Shown one piece after another: positions 14,856 to 24,791 of a stretch of 38,431 nucleotides of DNA (its first letter is position 1; every line of letters starts with the position of its first letter). The DNA is from Candidatus Onthousia faecavium. GTDB lineage: Bacteria > Bacillota_I > Bacilli_A > RF39 > UBA660. A program made the position numbers and the translations under genes. The notes below the pieces were generated by a model. It was not told where the DNA came from. It worked only from the letters and a program-made list of their open reading frames with translations, and searched no databases. The stretch covers positions 1 through 38,431 of the forward strand of contig DVIS01000014.1 of the NCBI GenBank assembly GCA_018711135.1. The letters are read 5' to 3'.

Positions 14856-16046
14856 TTAAGAATTTTTAGTAAGATTATATGTATCTTTGGCAATAACAAG
14901 TTCTTCATCGGTTGCTAAAACATAACTTGGAATAAGAGAGTTATTAGTAGTAATTAGACCCTCTTTATCTTTTCTAACAATAGTTTCTTCATTTAGTTTT
15001 TCATCAACCTCTACACCTAAAGGTTTTAGTTTAGTTAGAACCTCTTTTCTAATAATAGAGTCATTTTCACCACCACCAGCGGTAAAGATAATAGCATCTA
15101 CTTTACCAAGTTTAATAAAGTATTTAGCGATATATTCAGCGATACGTTCCGTATACATATCAATAGCAAGTATTACTTTATTTTCTTTAGCTTCAAAGGC
15201 TCTATCAATATCTCTTAAATCACTCATACCTGCTATACCTTGAAGACCACTTTTTTTGTTTAAGATATTATCTATTTCTTCATAATTAAGACCAGTTTTT
15301 TTCATAATGTAGCCAATAATACTATAGTCAATATCGCCAGATCGTGTTCCCATCATAATACCAGCATTAGGAGTAAAACCCATAGAAGTATCAACACATT
15401 TGCCAGCACTAACAGCAGAAATACTTGCACCATTACCGATATGACAGATGATTAAATTACCATCATAATCTAAAATGTCATGCATTCTACTTGTGATATA
15501 TTGATGTGAAAGGCCATGAAAACCATATTTACGAACATCATATTTAACATACCATTCATAAGGTACCGGGTATAAAAAGTCTTTCTCTTTAATAGTCTGA
15601 TGAAAAGCCGTATCAAAGCAAGCTACCATTTTAGCAGAAGGTATTTCTTCCATAAAGGCTTTAATACCAACTAAAGCAGCAGGATTATGTAAAGGGGCTA
15701 AGTCTTTAATTTTATCTATTTCTTCGATAACCCGAGGGGTAATCAAAACAGAGTGAGAATATAGTACTCCCCCGTGAACAACTCTATGGCCTATAGCTTC
15801 AATATCATCTAAGGTTTTAACAATTCCTTTTTCAACAAGCAATTTCAACAATGTGTTAACTGCTTCTTGATGATTTTTAATACTTGCTTTTTGATAGACC
15901 TTTTCACCATTTATTCTGATTGTATAGTCACTATCTTCTCCCCCAATACGTTCAAAGCTTCCTTTCGTAATAACTTTTTCACTAGGCATTTCATAAAGTC
16001 TAAATTTCAAAGTACTGCTGCCTGAATTAACAGCCAATAATAGCAT
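14856..16046 (-). CDS. ackA: Acetate kinase, copy 2
   Basis: A second acetate kinase (396 residues) in tandem with copy 1. It begins MLLLAVNSGSSTLKF and has HRVVHG, CFDTAFHQTI, RKYGFHGLSHQY, GTRSGDIDYS and FTAGGGENDS, so all catalytic segments are present. Its start follows AAAGGAGA. It has an independent near-consensus promoter and a terminator. It differs from copy 1 throughout, so this is an old duplication or a separate acquisition, not a recent repeat. One copy might prefer propionate or butyrate, since the acetate, propionate and butyrate kinases are related; the sequence read here does not decide this. Confidence 0.93.
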   Translation of the reverse strand: MLLLAVNSGSSTLKFRLYEMPSEKVITKGSFERIGGEDSDYTIRINGEKVYQKASIKNHQEAVNTLLKLLVEKGIVKTLDDIEAIGHRVVHGGVLYSHSVLITPRVIEEIDKIKDLAPLHNPAALVGIKAFMEEIPSAKMVACFDTAFHQTIKEKDFLYPVPYEWYVKYDVRKYGFHGLSHQYITSRMHDILDYDGNLIICHIGNGASISAVSAGKCVDTSMGFTPNAGIMMGTRSGDIDYSIIGYIMKKTGLNYEEIDNILNKKSGLQGIAGMSDLRDIDRAFEAKENKVILAIDMYTERIAEYIAKYFIKLGKVDAIIFTAGGGENDSIIRKEVLTKLKPLGVEVDEKLNEETIVRKDKEGLITTNNSLIPSYVLATDEELVIAKDTYNLTKNS

Positions 16047-16067
16047 AAATCATCTCTCCTTTTACTT

Positions 16068-16096
16068 ATTATATAATAATAACAGGAAAGAGACAA
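16068..16096 (-). promoter_or_regulatory. Promoter of ackA copy 2
   Basis: Minus strand: TTGTCT (16091-16096), 17-bp spacer, TATAAT (16068-16073), 22 nt before the start codon. Confidence 0.75.
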
Positions 16097-16104
16097 AAGT
16101 TTTT

Positions 16105-16722
16105 TTATTCGGTTATACGAAATATAAGACTACCATTTAATTTATTCTTAAAGTAATCCCTTTTAAACCAGTTTAGTAAACATATTAATTCTGTTTCATC
16201 CTCACTAGATACTTTGCTAATATTTAGAAACAAATCTATTCCTTCAATATCAAAAAAATAATCGCTCCATTCCTTTATATCTCTTCTTAATAATGGAGAA
16301 AAACCAAACCAACTTAAGTCTCGACAAACAGGATCATTATCATAAGAATTTTCTGATAGTTTTACCATATACTTTTCATTATTATATTTTTTTTCTTCTT
16401 CATCATCTTTTGTTTCTATTAAGGTAATAGGCCACTCTTCCTTAGGCTTATTTAAGTAGTCGTCTTCATAAAGAAGAAATGATGATTGATATAATGAATT
16501 ATTTAGTTCTACACATAATTCATGAATATTATTATCAAAGACATCTTTTTTTATTTCCAAACTAATGAAGTCCTCATTTTCTTCTACATTATATAAGTCA
16601 TAGTCGAATAATCTTTTTATTGAATATTTTAATTTATCTAATTCTCCTTTTTCAAAAGGTTTATTATCTTTTTTTCCAACTTTTATTGATGTAGCAATAG
16701 CACAACTTAAATATCTTCCCAT
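16105..16722 (-). CDS. Unrecognised acidic soluble protein, 205 residues
   Basis: A soluble, acidic protein beginning MGRYLSCAIATSIKVGKKDN, with AGGAGG 10 nt before ATG 16722. Acidic stretches include ETKDDEEEKKYNNEKYM in the middle. Aromatic-rich segments such as DLSWFGFSPLLRRDIKEWSDYFF suggest a globular domain. No family recognised; the layout recalls immunity or phage-inhibitor type proteins, but nothing specific supports that. A promoter at 16974-17002 gives it a ~240-nt leader that contains a 10-codon mini-ORF. Confidence 0.6.
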   Translation of the reverse strand: MGRYLSCAIATSIKVGKKDNKPFEKGELDKLKYSIKRLFDYDLYNVEENEDFISLEIKKDVFDNNIHELCVELNNSLYQSSFLLYEDDYLNKPKEEWPITLIETKDDEEEKKYNNEKYMVKLSENSYDNDPVCRDLSWFGFSPLLRRDIKEWSDYFFDIEGIDLFLNISKVSSEDETELICLLNWFKRDYFKNKLNGSLIFRITE

Positions 16723-16918
16723 ATATTATCTTTCCTCCTTCTAATTTACTTACTATTTCTTCCATCTTTTAATAAGAATCAACTGTTAACATGGATTAAG
16801 TTTCATACTTATTGTTTCCACTATACTTTATACCTTTATAATTTAAAAGATATATTTATAATCTTTATAGAACTATTTGAAATGTTCATCTTTAAGTATA
16901 ACTTTGCAGTTATCTCTA

Positions 16919-16951
16919 TTAATAATGTACTAAATTTTGGTATTTCATCAT
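16919..16951 (-). CDS. 10-codon leader ORF with strong ribosome binding site
   Basis: ATG ATG (16946-16951) opens a peptide MMKYQNLVHY ending at TAA 16919. AAAGGAGG stands about 6 nt upstream, and a good promoter lies 25-50 nt further up. The full initiation signal on so short a frame suggests either a leader peptide for the 205-residue gene or the surviving start of a lost gene. Confidence 0.4.
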   Translation of the reverse strand: MMKYQNLVHY

Positions 16952-16973
16952 TGAGTTCCTCCTTTCTGCAATA

Positions 16974-17002
16974 CTTATAGCATAGTCTAAAAATCAATGC
17001 AA
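16974..17002 (-). promoter_or_regulatory. Promoter upstream of the mini-ORF
   Basis: Minus strand: TTGCAT (16997-17002), 17-bp spacer, TATAAG (16974-16979) with an extended TG two bases before the -10. Confidence 0.6.
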
Positions 17003-17337
17003 AAAGAGAATTTTTTAAATTAGTCCCTATTTTTAAAGTTAATTTTTAAAATTCACCCATAGAAAATAAAAATTTCAGCACAAATTATATCGCAATTTTA
17101 AAAAATAGCATTTTTTAAAATAATTTTCTAATTTCTCTTTTCGTAGTTTAATTTAATAAGTCATTTCATATCTTTAATGTATAATGTTACTTTTCATATT
17201 CTAAAGTTTTTCTAAATAGATATGTTTAAATTTAAAATTCTGTTTCAACTTTTTAAAACCATTATTTTTATATACCATTTTATAGACATTATTTTATTAT
17301 TGCTAGTAACTATTTATTAACGATACTATAAAAATGC

Positions 17338-17377
17338 ACAAAAAAGGGAAAATAAAAATATTTTTTGTTTTTCCCTT
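17338..17377 (-). terminator. Terminator of the triple-repeat gene
   Basis: Minus strand: AAGGGAAAA (17369-17377) pairs with TTTTCCCTT (17344-17352), then runs into T residues. It lies about 50 nt past the stop of the 571-residue gene. Confidence 0.7.
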
Positions 17378-17426
17378 CTAAATATACTTTATCCTTACTA
17401 TTCTTACTTTAGTTTTATATGTTAAT

Positions 17427-19142
17427 TTATTTTTTTCTTAAAACTTTTACAGTTTCATTAATCTTTTCCCTCGAGTTATTGATGTAGTAAAGTTCTTCTT
17501 TAGTAAATGTACTTTGTAAATCATCTTTTTCTTCATCAGTAAAATAGTCCCAATCGATAATGTATTGTCTTAATAGTTGACGTCTTTTATATAACTCACT
17601 TTGACGACCTAATAATACACCTTGATCAAATGCTAAAGGAACAAAGAAACTTTCTTCTATTTCTTCAGCGTTTAAATTATATTTAGTAATTTTCTTAATT
17701 TTTTTTCCTTCTTTAGTTTCTAGTCCTACATCAACGATTTGATACTCTCTCATGACGTTGATATATCTTGTAATACTATTCTGTAGGACTTTAGACTCTA
17801 CTTGAGTTAAATTATATTTTTTTACAAAATCAGAAAAGTAAATTACTAAATCTTGCTCATTTTCTTCTTTACTTTTATTATTATCAATTCTTGCTATGAA
17901 ATAATTAAATGGTTCTTCTAACCAGGTAGTAACGGTATTCTTTTTTTCTTTTAAAAAGATATCATGACGGATCGCTTCTTCTAAAGAAATAACATTTTGA
18001 CGCATATTTTTTAAAATTGCATTACTATCTAAACCAAGATAGATTAGAACTTGACCAATTAAATTGCCATATTTTTCATATATCCAAGTTGAGGGAGTAT
18101 TTTCATCTTGTTTAGATGTAATTAGAACACGATTTATTAGTTGATCAAAGGTATCATGTTTACAAAATTTATAAAGACGAATAGCTTTTTTTACAATATC
18201 ATAATTATATCCTTGTTCTAAACAATAAGAACGTAATGTTTTACCACGATAATCTATTGGTTTAGAAATGTCTATTTCTTTATTTATTCTAATTTTCTCA
18301 AGATAGAAATTCAGTTCATCAATATTAAGGTTGAATTTTTTTAAGACTTTGTCAATAGTTAGATGTCGTTTCTTTAGCATAATTTCTTCTTCATATGTAT
18401 CTAAAGGTTCTTCCTCTTTGCTATTTGGAATTTCCATTAAATTCTCATCAGTATAAACTTTATTGTTTTTAAAATGTTTGGGATATAATGATATAACAAA
18501 TTCTTTTAAATCTTCTGAAATATTATATCCTTCACTTTTAATGTTATTTCCCCAGGTTCCTAAGCGTATATTAGTTCCGTCTTTTAAGGTTACAACTGTT
18601 TTTTGAGGAATGTAAGTACTTTCCTGGTGTTCATTTTTATAAATGAGTAAAGCTTCTTTTAGTTGTTCTTCTTTATAAACTCTAGCATTATTTTTTAGTT
18701 GGTTAGGAAATAAGGATAGAATATATGAACTTAAATCCGCTGATATGTTAATATTCCCACGTTTTATAATATATCCCAAATTGCCTAAATTTATTTTAGT
18801 ACCATCTTTTAAGGTTACAACTGCTTTTCTTGGAATATAAGTACTTTCTTGATGCTTCTTTTTGTATATAGTTAAAGCTTCTTTTATCTGTTCTTCATTA
18901 TAAGTTTTTCTATTATTTTCAAATTGATTGGGAAATAACCCAATAATATATTCTCTTAATTCTCCAGATATTTCAGTATTTCCGCTCTTTATACTATTTA
19001 ATAAATTACCCAAATTTACTATAGAACCATTACTTAAAGTTATAGTTGTTCTAGCAGGAACATATTTAGCTGCCTCATGATTTTTCTTGTATAATTCTAA
19101 AGCTTCTTTTACTTGTTCTTTTGTATATTTCTTATTAGCCAT
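17427..19142 (-). CDS. Unrecognised 571-residue protein with three N-terminal repeats
   Basis: ATG 19142 follows AGAGGTG. The first ~224 residues are three repeats of ~74 residues (about 3-74, 75-149, 150-224). Each starts YxxEQ(I/L/V)KEAL-x-(I/L)YK, continues YIP or YVP, then (S/D)G(S/T)-x-x-LG, and ends (L/F)xxYIxxL(F/Y)P-x-x-(F/L)-x-NN. The LG-x-W or LGN core after a DG turn loosely recalls helicase-associated repeats. The rest (225-571) is helical and charged and includes WLEEPFNYFIARID and a basic end. No transmembrane span, signal or enzyme motif is seen. A -10 TATAAT at 19166-19171 lies just upstream and a terminator follows, so it is its own unit. The repeats are alike enough to suggest internal duplication. 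Confidence 0.7.
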   Translation of the reverse strand: MANKKYTKEQVKEALELYKKNHEAAKYVPARTTITLSNGSIVNLGNLLNSIKSGNTEISGELREYIIGLFPNQFENNRKTYNEEQIKEALTIYKKKHQESTYIPRKAVVTLKDGTKINLGNLGYIIKRGNINISADLSSYILSLFPNQLKNNARVYKEEQLKEALLIYKNEHQESTYIPQKTVVTLKDGTNIRLGTWGNNIKSEGYNISEDLKEFVISLYPKHFKNNKVYTDENLMEIPNSKEEEPLDTYEEEIMLKKRHLTIDKVLKKFNLNIDELNFYLEKIRINKEIDISKPIDYRGKTLRSYCLEQGYNYDIVKKAIRLYKFCKHDTFDQLINRVLITSKQDENTPSTWIYEKYGNLIGQVLIYLGLDSNAILKNMRQNVISLEEAIRHDIFLKEKKNTVTTWLEEPFNYFIARIDNNKSKEENEQDLVIYFSDFVKKYNLTQVESKVLQNSITRYINVMREYQIVDVGLETKEGKKIKKITKYNLNAEEIEESFFVPLAFDQGVLLGRQSELYKRRQLLRQYIIDWDYFTDEEKDDLQSTFTKEELYYINNSREKINETVKVLRKK

Positions 19143-19182
19143 AGCTTCACCTCTTTTTTTCGTTTATTATAACTCAAAGGGC

Positions 19183-19210
19183 AAAAAAAAGATAGGCTTT
19201 TTAGCCTATC
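19183..19210 (-). terminator. Terminator of the SASP gene
   Basis: Minus strand: GATAGGCT - AAAA - AGCCTATC (19191-19210) followed by eight T (19183-19190). It is a textbook intrinsic terminator 17 nt past the SASP stop. Confidence 0.92.
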
Positions 19211-19226
19211 GAGTAAGTTATATCAC

Positions 19227-19442
19227 TTATTTATTAGTATAACTTCCACTAACTTGATTTAATCCGTTTTGTACTAAACGTCTAGTGATTTCACCACCAA
19301 CTGAACCGTTAGCACGGCTAGTAGCATCTGGTCCTAAATTAACACCGAATTCATTAGCTATTTCATATTTCATTTTATCGATAGCTTGTTTAGCACCAGG
19401 AACTCTCATTTTCATTGAAGAATTATTTGAGTTGTTGTTCAT
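19227..19442 (-). CDS. Alpha/beta-type small acid-soluble spore protein
   Basis: An alpha/beta SASP, a minor DNA-groove binding protein that coats spore DNA and converts it to an A-like form, giving UV resistance in dormant spores. Seen: [10 protein letters not shown] at the germination-protease (GPR) site and [10 protein letters not shown] near the C terminus, the two most conserved family segments. ATG 19442 follows AGGAGGTG; the GTG within that site is not a plausible start. The protein has 71 residues. The N-terminal Asn/Ser-rich segment is usual. A sigma-G-like promoter lies upstream and a strong terminator downstream. Confidence 0.95.
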   Translation of the reverse strand: MNNNSNNSSMKMRVPGAKQAIDKMKYEIANEFGVNLGPDATSRANGSVGGEITRRLVQNGLNQVSGSYTNK

Positions 19443-19463
19443 TTGTTTCACCTCCTACACTAG

Positions 19464-19493
19464 TAGAATGTGAATTTTTTGAAATTTAATACA
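19464..19493 (-). promoter_or_regulatory. Candidate sigma-G (forespore) promoter of the SASP gene
   Basis: Minus strand: CATTCTA (19464-19470) fits the sigma-G -10 consensus CATWHTA at every position. TGTATT (19488-19493), 17 nt upstream, matches four of five core positions of the -35 (GHATR). SASP genes are sigma-G dependent in Bacillus. Confidence 0.65.
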
Positions 19494-19516
19494 TATTTTT
19501 TATTGGTAATTTTTAC

Positions 19517-20707
19517 CTATAATAAATCTTGGTAAGAATCTTTAGCATTTTCTTTAGTTTTTAAAACGAAAGTATTTGCAATAGTTTCATCTAAAATTTC
19601 TTGATAATTAGGAATTTTAGCTTCTTCTTTTAGAGTTTCTTCTAACGTTGGATTAATAATAGGATGTTTAGGAACAAAGACAGTACAACAATCTTCATAT
19701 GGTAAAATACTTGTCTCATATGTATCAATCTTTTTAGCAAGATCAATAATTTCTAGTTTATCAAGACAAGCGACAGGTCTAATTACAGGAATGGTAGTAA
19801 CATTATTAATAACATACATACTATTTAAAGTCTGACTTGCTACTTGACCAATAGATTCACCATTAATTATAACTTTAGCTTTTTGTTTTTGACATAAACT
19901 TGTCATAATTCGATACATCATTCTGCGCATAATGGTAATGACATAATTTGGAGAAACATTTTTATAGATTTCTTCTTGAATTTTAGTAAAAGGTACAATA
20001 TGTAATTTAATGTCGGTTGTATACTTTTCTAGTTTTTTAATTAAAGTAATTACTTTTTCTCTTGCTTCTAAACTAGTATGAGGTATAGCTTCAAAGTAAA
20101 CCGCTTCTATTTTTATACCACGTTTCATAGCAAGAAAACCAGCGACAGGAGAATCAATACCACCACTTAGCATTAGAAGTCCTTTGCCTTGAATGCCCAT
20201 CGGATATCCTCCTAAACCTTTATAAGCGTTATAGTAAATATAGGTATGTTCTTTTCTGATTTCAATGTGAATAATAGTGTCTGGATTATTTACATCAACT
20301 TTGATATTGTTTTTATTTTTTAAAACAACACTACCAAAGATGGGAGCAAGTTCTATACTGGTTTTAGGAAATGATTTGTTACTTCTTTTGACCTCAATTT
20401 TAAAAGTTGAAAAGTTTTGTTCTTGTAATGTACTAATTAGAGCTTGTTTTATAGATTCTAAATCACTTTTAGTTACATAAGCGATATGATATGAATGAAT
20501 ACCAAAGATTTGGTGAATACTGTTAATGATTGTAGTTTCAACTGAATCCTCATAGTGGATATACATTCTGGAATTATCTTTTTCAATCGTAATGGGAAAA
20601 CCTTTTAGCTTAGTTTCAATATTTTTAGTTAGAGTTTTAACAAAAAAGTTACGATTACCTTTTTTAGTTGTTAATTCACCATATTTAATCAATATTACCT
20701 TTTCCAT
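19517..20707 (-). CDS. thiI: tRNA uracil 4-sulfurtransferase ThiI
   Basis: ThiI adenylates U8 of tRNA and inserts sulfur to make 4-thiouridine. Order of domains: N-terminal ferredoxin-like region, THUMP (about 60-165), then the PP-loop ATPase with SGGIDS at 181-186. GESIGQVASQTL (about 283-294) and PYEDCCTVF with Cys340/341 follow. The C-terminal rhodanese domain of the enterobacterial enzyme is absent, as is normal in Bacilli (396 residues). It starts 2 nt after the cysteine desulfurase, which supplies the persulfide. Without a rhodanese domain a role in thiamine thiazole synthesis is less likely. Confidence 0.96.
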   Translation of the reverse strand: MEKVILIKYGELTTKKGNRNFFVKTLTKNIETKLKGFPITIEKDNSRMYIHYEDSVETTIINSIHQIFGIHSYHIAYVTKSDLESIKQALISTLQEQNFSTFKIEVKRSNKSFPKTSIELAPIFGSVVLKNKNNIKVDVNNPDTIIHIEIRKEHTYIYYNAYKGLGGYPMGIQGKGLLMLSGGIDSPVAGFLAMKRGIKIEAVYFEAIPHTSLEAREKVITLIKKLEKYTTDIKLHIVPFTKIQEEIYKNVSPNYVITIMRRMMYRIMTSLCQKQKAKVIINGESIGQVASQTLNSMYVINNVTTIPVIRPVACLDKLEIIDLAKKIDTYETSILPYEDCCTVFVPKHPIINPTLEETLKEEAKIPNYQEILDETIANTFVLKTKENAKDSYQDLL

Positions 20708-20709
20708 TA

Positions 20710-21810
20710 TTATAGTATTTCCTTTCTTAATATTTTTATAAATTCTTTTGCTTCTTCAAGGGTATTATCTTTTCCTAAGGAAAGACGAACTGAGGTTTTA
20801 CTTAGTTCTTTGTTATTTGTTAATTGATATATAGTTTTAGAGTAATCTTCTTTCGCTGAGCATGCTGTTTTAGTCGATAAAATTACATCTTTAGCTTCCA
20901 ATTTATGGATAAATGTCTCTGGTTTAATACTTTTAACACTAAAATTTAAAATATAAGGCGAAGCATCAGCAGGGGAGTTTATTGTAATATTAGTCATTGG
21001 TGCTAACTCTTGTCTTAAATAGGTATTAATCACTTTTATCTTATTGTATGTGTCTTGCTCTTTTACTAAGGCAAGGCGTAAGGCTTTAGCGAAAGAAACA
21101 ATTAAAGGAACAGCAGGAGTGCCAGCACGATAAATAGTTTGAGAAGCACCACCAGATATTAGAGGGGTTAAACCTATTTTTTCTTTTTTTACTAAAATAG
21201 CAATTCCTTTAAGGCCATTAAATTTATGAGCAGCAGCACTAAAAAGATCAACATTTGTTAAATTAACAGGGATTTTTGTTAAGCTTTGTGTCCCATCGAC
21301 ATGAAAGATAGCTTTACTATTCTCTTTAATAATTTTTCCTATTTTACTTATATCTTGAATAACACCTAATTCACTATTAACATGATTTATAGTTACTAAG
21401 ATAGGATCTAATTTTAATTTTTCTTTTAGATCTTCTAAGTCGACATGATAATTTTGGTCTAGTTTTAAATAGACTATTTCAACGTCCTCATTTTCTAAAG
21501 TCATACTAATAGATGGGTGTTCTAATATAGTTGTTAGTATAAGCCGATGTCGTTTAGGATAAAAGGCTAAAACTCCTTTAATGGCAAGATTATTAGACTC
21601 ACTACTACTACTTGTAAAGATAATCTCTTGCGGTTTAACATTTAGAAAGGTTGCTACTTGGTTTGTAGCAGCTTGCATGATTTTTTTACTTTCTAATCCT
21701 AATTTATGAAGAGAATTGGGATTAGCAAAAAATTGGTCATTAGTCTTAATAAAACTATCTAAAACCTCTTTTGAGACTTTCGTAGTTGCACTATTATCAA
21801 AATAAATCAT
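20710..21810 (-). CDS. Cysteine desulfurase (NifS/NifZ-type) paired with ThiI
   Basis: A PLP-dependent class V desulfurase that passes sulfur from cysteine to ThiI. Seen: YFDNSATT at the N terminus, LEHPS with His98 over the PLP ring, VDGTQS (Asp172, Gln175 region), AAAHKFNGLKG with the PLP lysine at about 196, and TKTACSAKED with the sulfur-carrying Cys near 317. In Bacillus the dedicated NifZ-ThiI pair is arranged the same way. ATG overlaps the stop of the preceding ORF (TAATG). Length 366 is normal. Confidence 0.93.
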   Translation of the reverse strand: MIYFDNSATTKVSKEVLDSFIKTNDQFFANPNSLHKLGLESKKIMQAATNQVATFLNVKPQEIIFTSSSSESNNLAIKGVLAFYPKRHRLILTTILEHPSISMTLENEDVEIVYLKLDQNYHVDLEDLKEKLKLDPILVTINHVNSELGVIQDISKIGKIIKENSKAIFHVDGTQSLTKIPVNLTNVDLFSAAAHKFNGLKGIAILVKKEKIGLTPLISGGASQTIYRAGTPAVPLIVSFAKALRLALVKEQDTYNKIKVINTYLRQELAPMTNITINSPADASPYILNFSVKSIKPETFIHKLEAKDVILSTKTACSAKEDYSKTIYQLTNNKELSKTSVRLSLGKDNTLEEAKEFIKILRKEIL

Positions 21811-22112
21811 TATATCCCTCTTTTCTTCTTTATTATACCATATTTAGTTTTAGTTAAAATATTAATCGTCCGCTTATAATCTTGTTCTTTATTAAACGTA
21901 TTAGATATTTTTTTGGCAAGGTAATAGATATCAGCTTTGAATAAATAAGAGTTTTCTTTTAGATAAGTATTTAAATCTTTTATGCTAAATTCATCTAAAA
22001 GACTTAAGAGTTCTTCAAATTTATTATAGGTGATATGGTGTTTTTCAATCAGCTTTAATCGCTCTTTATCAGAAAAAACCAGTGAGTGACAATGTTTATC
22101 GTTATATTTCAT
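21810..22112 (-). CDS. Unknown 100-residue protein, first gene of the desulfurase-thiI operon
   Basis: ATG 22112 follows GGAGG by 8 nt, and the stop overlaps the desulfurase start. The protein is hydrophilic and helical, with His-rich start (KHCHSLVF), LLSLLDEFSIKDLNTYLKENSYLF and a very basic end (KYGIIKKKRGI). No family recognised. Coupling to the desulfurase suggests a role in, or coexpression with, tRNA thiolation. Confidence 0.65.
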   Translation of the reverse strand: MKYNDKHCHSLVFSDKERLKLIEKHHITYNKFEELLSLLDEFSIKDLNTYLKENSYLFKADIYYLAKKISNTFNKEQDYKRTINILTKTKYGIIKKKRGI

Positions 22113-22166
22113 CCATAAATCCTCCGGTAATTCACTATACTACTAGTTTTTTTGATGAAAAGCAAG

Positions 22167-22196
22167 AAAAAAATGTCTTATTCGACAAAGACATTT
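22167..22196 (-). terminator. Terminator of the pcrA-ligA operon
   Basis: Minus strand: AAATGTCTT (22188-22196) pairs perfectly with AAGACATTT (22171-22179), followed by T residues. The stop codon of the last gene sits in the loop. Confidence 0.8.
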
Positions 22197-22771
22197 GAGA
22201 TTGTTAGTTCTTTCTCTTTAAAATCATAAGAAGAAATTGTACCAATTAGACTAACAGGAGCATTTTCATTTAATTTATTAAGATTTTCACTAATAACGTA
22301 GGCCTTGATGGTTAAATCATATTTTCCTTTTAAATTATCTTGATAAGATAAAGAGATAGTATTATTTTCAAGATCTATTTTAGCAATAGTTCCAGTCAAT
22401 CTAATAAAGTTACCACTATAATTTTGACTACTATTATTAAGAGCATATGATAGAGTTTCAACAGTATAATTAGTTGGAGTTGTATCATATTTTAGATTAT
22501 AAGAACCAATAACGGTATCACGCCGACCTATTTCTTGATGATATTTTATTACTTTATAGAAAAGGCCATAGTATTCTTGGGTACCACCATCATCATAGAC
22601 TTTAGTTCTAATAGCGAAAAAAGGACCAATATTAGCTTTTTTTACTAGTATTATATCTGTAGTTACTAAAAGGCCTACTATGATGATAATAGCCATAATA
22701 ATAGTAGTGATTAACTTAATTCTTTTCTCGGTTTTTATACTAATACTTTTATTTGTTTCTTCCGTTTGCAT
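22178..22771 (-). CDS. Membrane-anchored protein with an OB-fold-like extracellular domain
   Basis: A 197-residue protein with a short cytoplasmic N-terminal tail, one transmembrane span (about 19-43) and an outside domain. The outer part has YYGLFYKVIKYH (about 67-78) and a beta-rich C-terminal half, with VRLTGTIAKIDLENNTISLSY-like strands (FIRLTGTIAKID, VSLIGTISSYD), which resembles tRNA_anti-like OB folds found in anchored proteins. No lipobox Cys. It starts 10 nt after ligA with GGGAGC upstream, as the last gene of the operon. In B. subtilis a lipoprotein gene follows pcrA-ligA, so an envelope gene in this position is a familiar theme. Function unknown. Confidence 0.6.
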   Translation of the reverse strand: MQTEETNKSISIKTEKRIKLITTIIMAIIIIVGLLVTTDIILVKKANIGPFFAIRTKVYDDGGTQEYYGLFYKVIKYHQEIGRRDTVIGSYNLKYDTTPTNYTVETLSYALNNSSQNYSGNFIRLTGTIAKIDLENNTISLSYQDNLKGKYDLTIKAYVISENLNKLNENAPVSLIGTISSYDFKEKELTISNVFVE

Positions 22772-22781
22772 ATTAAGCTCC

Positions 22782-24791
<2,010 letters not shown>

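Larger units (their letters stand above)
16723..17343. other. AT-rich intergenic stretch with a long leader and no full gene
   Basis: About 620 bp of very AT-rich sequence without a convincing gene on either strand. What it holds is a leader for the 205-residue gene (promoter 16974-17002, mini-ORF 16919-16951) and otherwise unstructured A/T runs. It may be remnant DNA from a decayed gene; I see no transposon ends. Confidence 0.6.

Noticed and set aside
19495-19516. Hairpin GGTAA-AAA-TTACC after thiI
   Set aside because: There is no T tract on the minus strand after the stem, so it is not convincing as a terminator.
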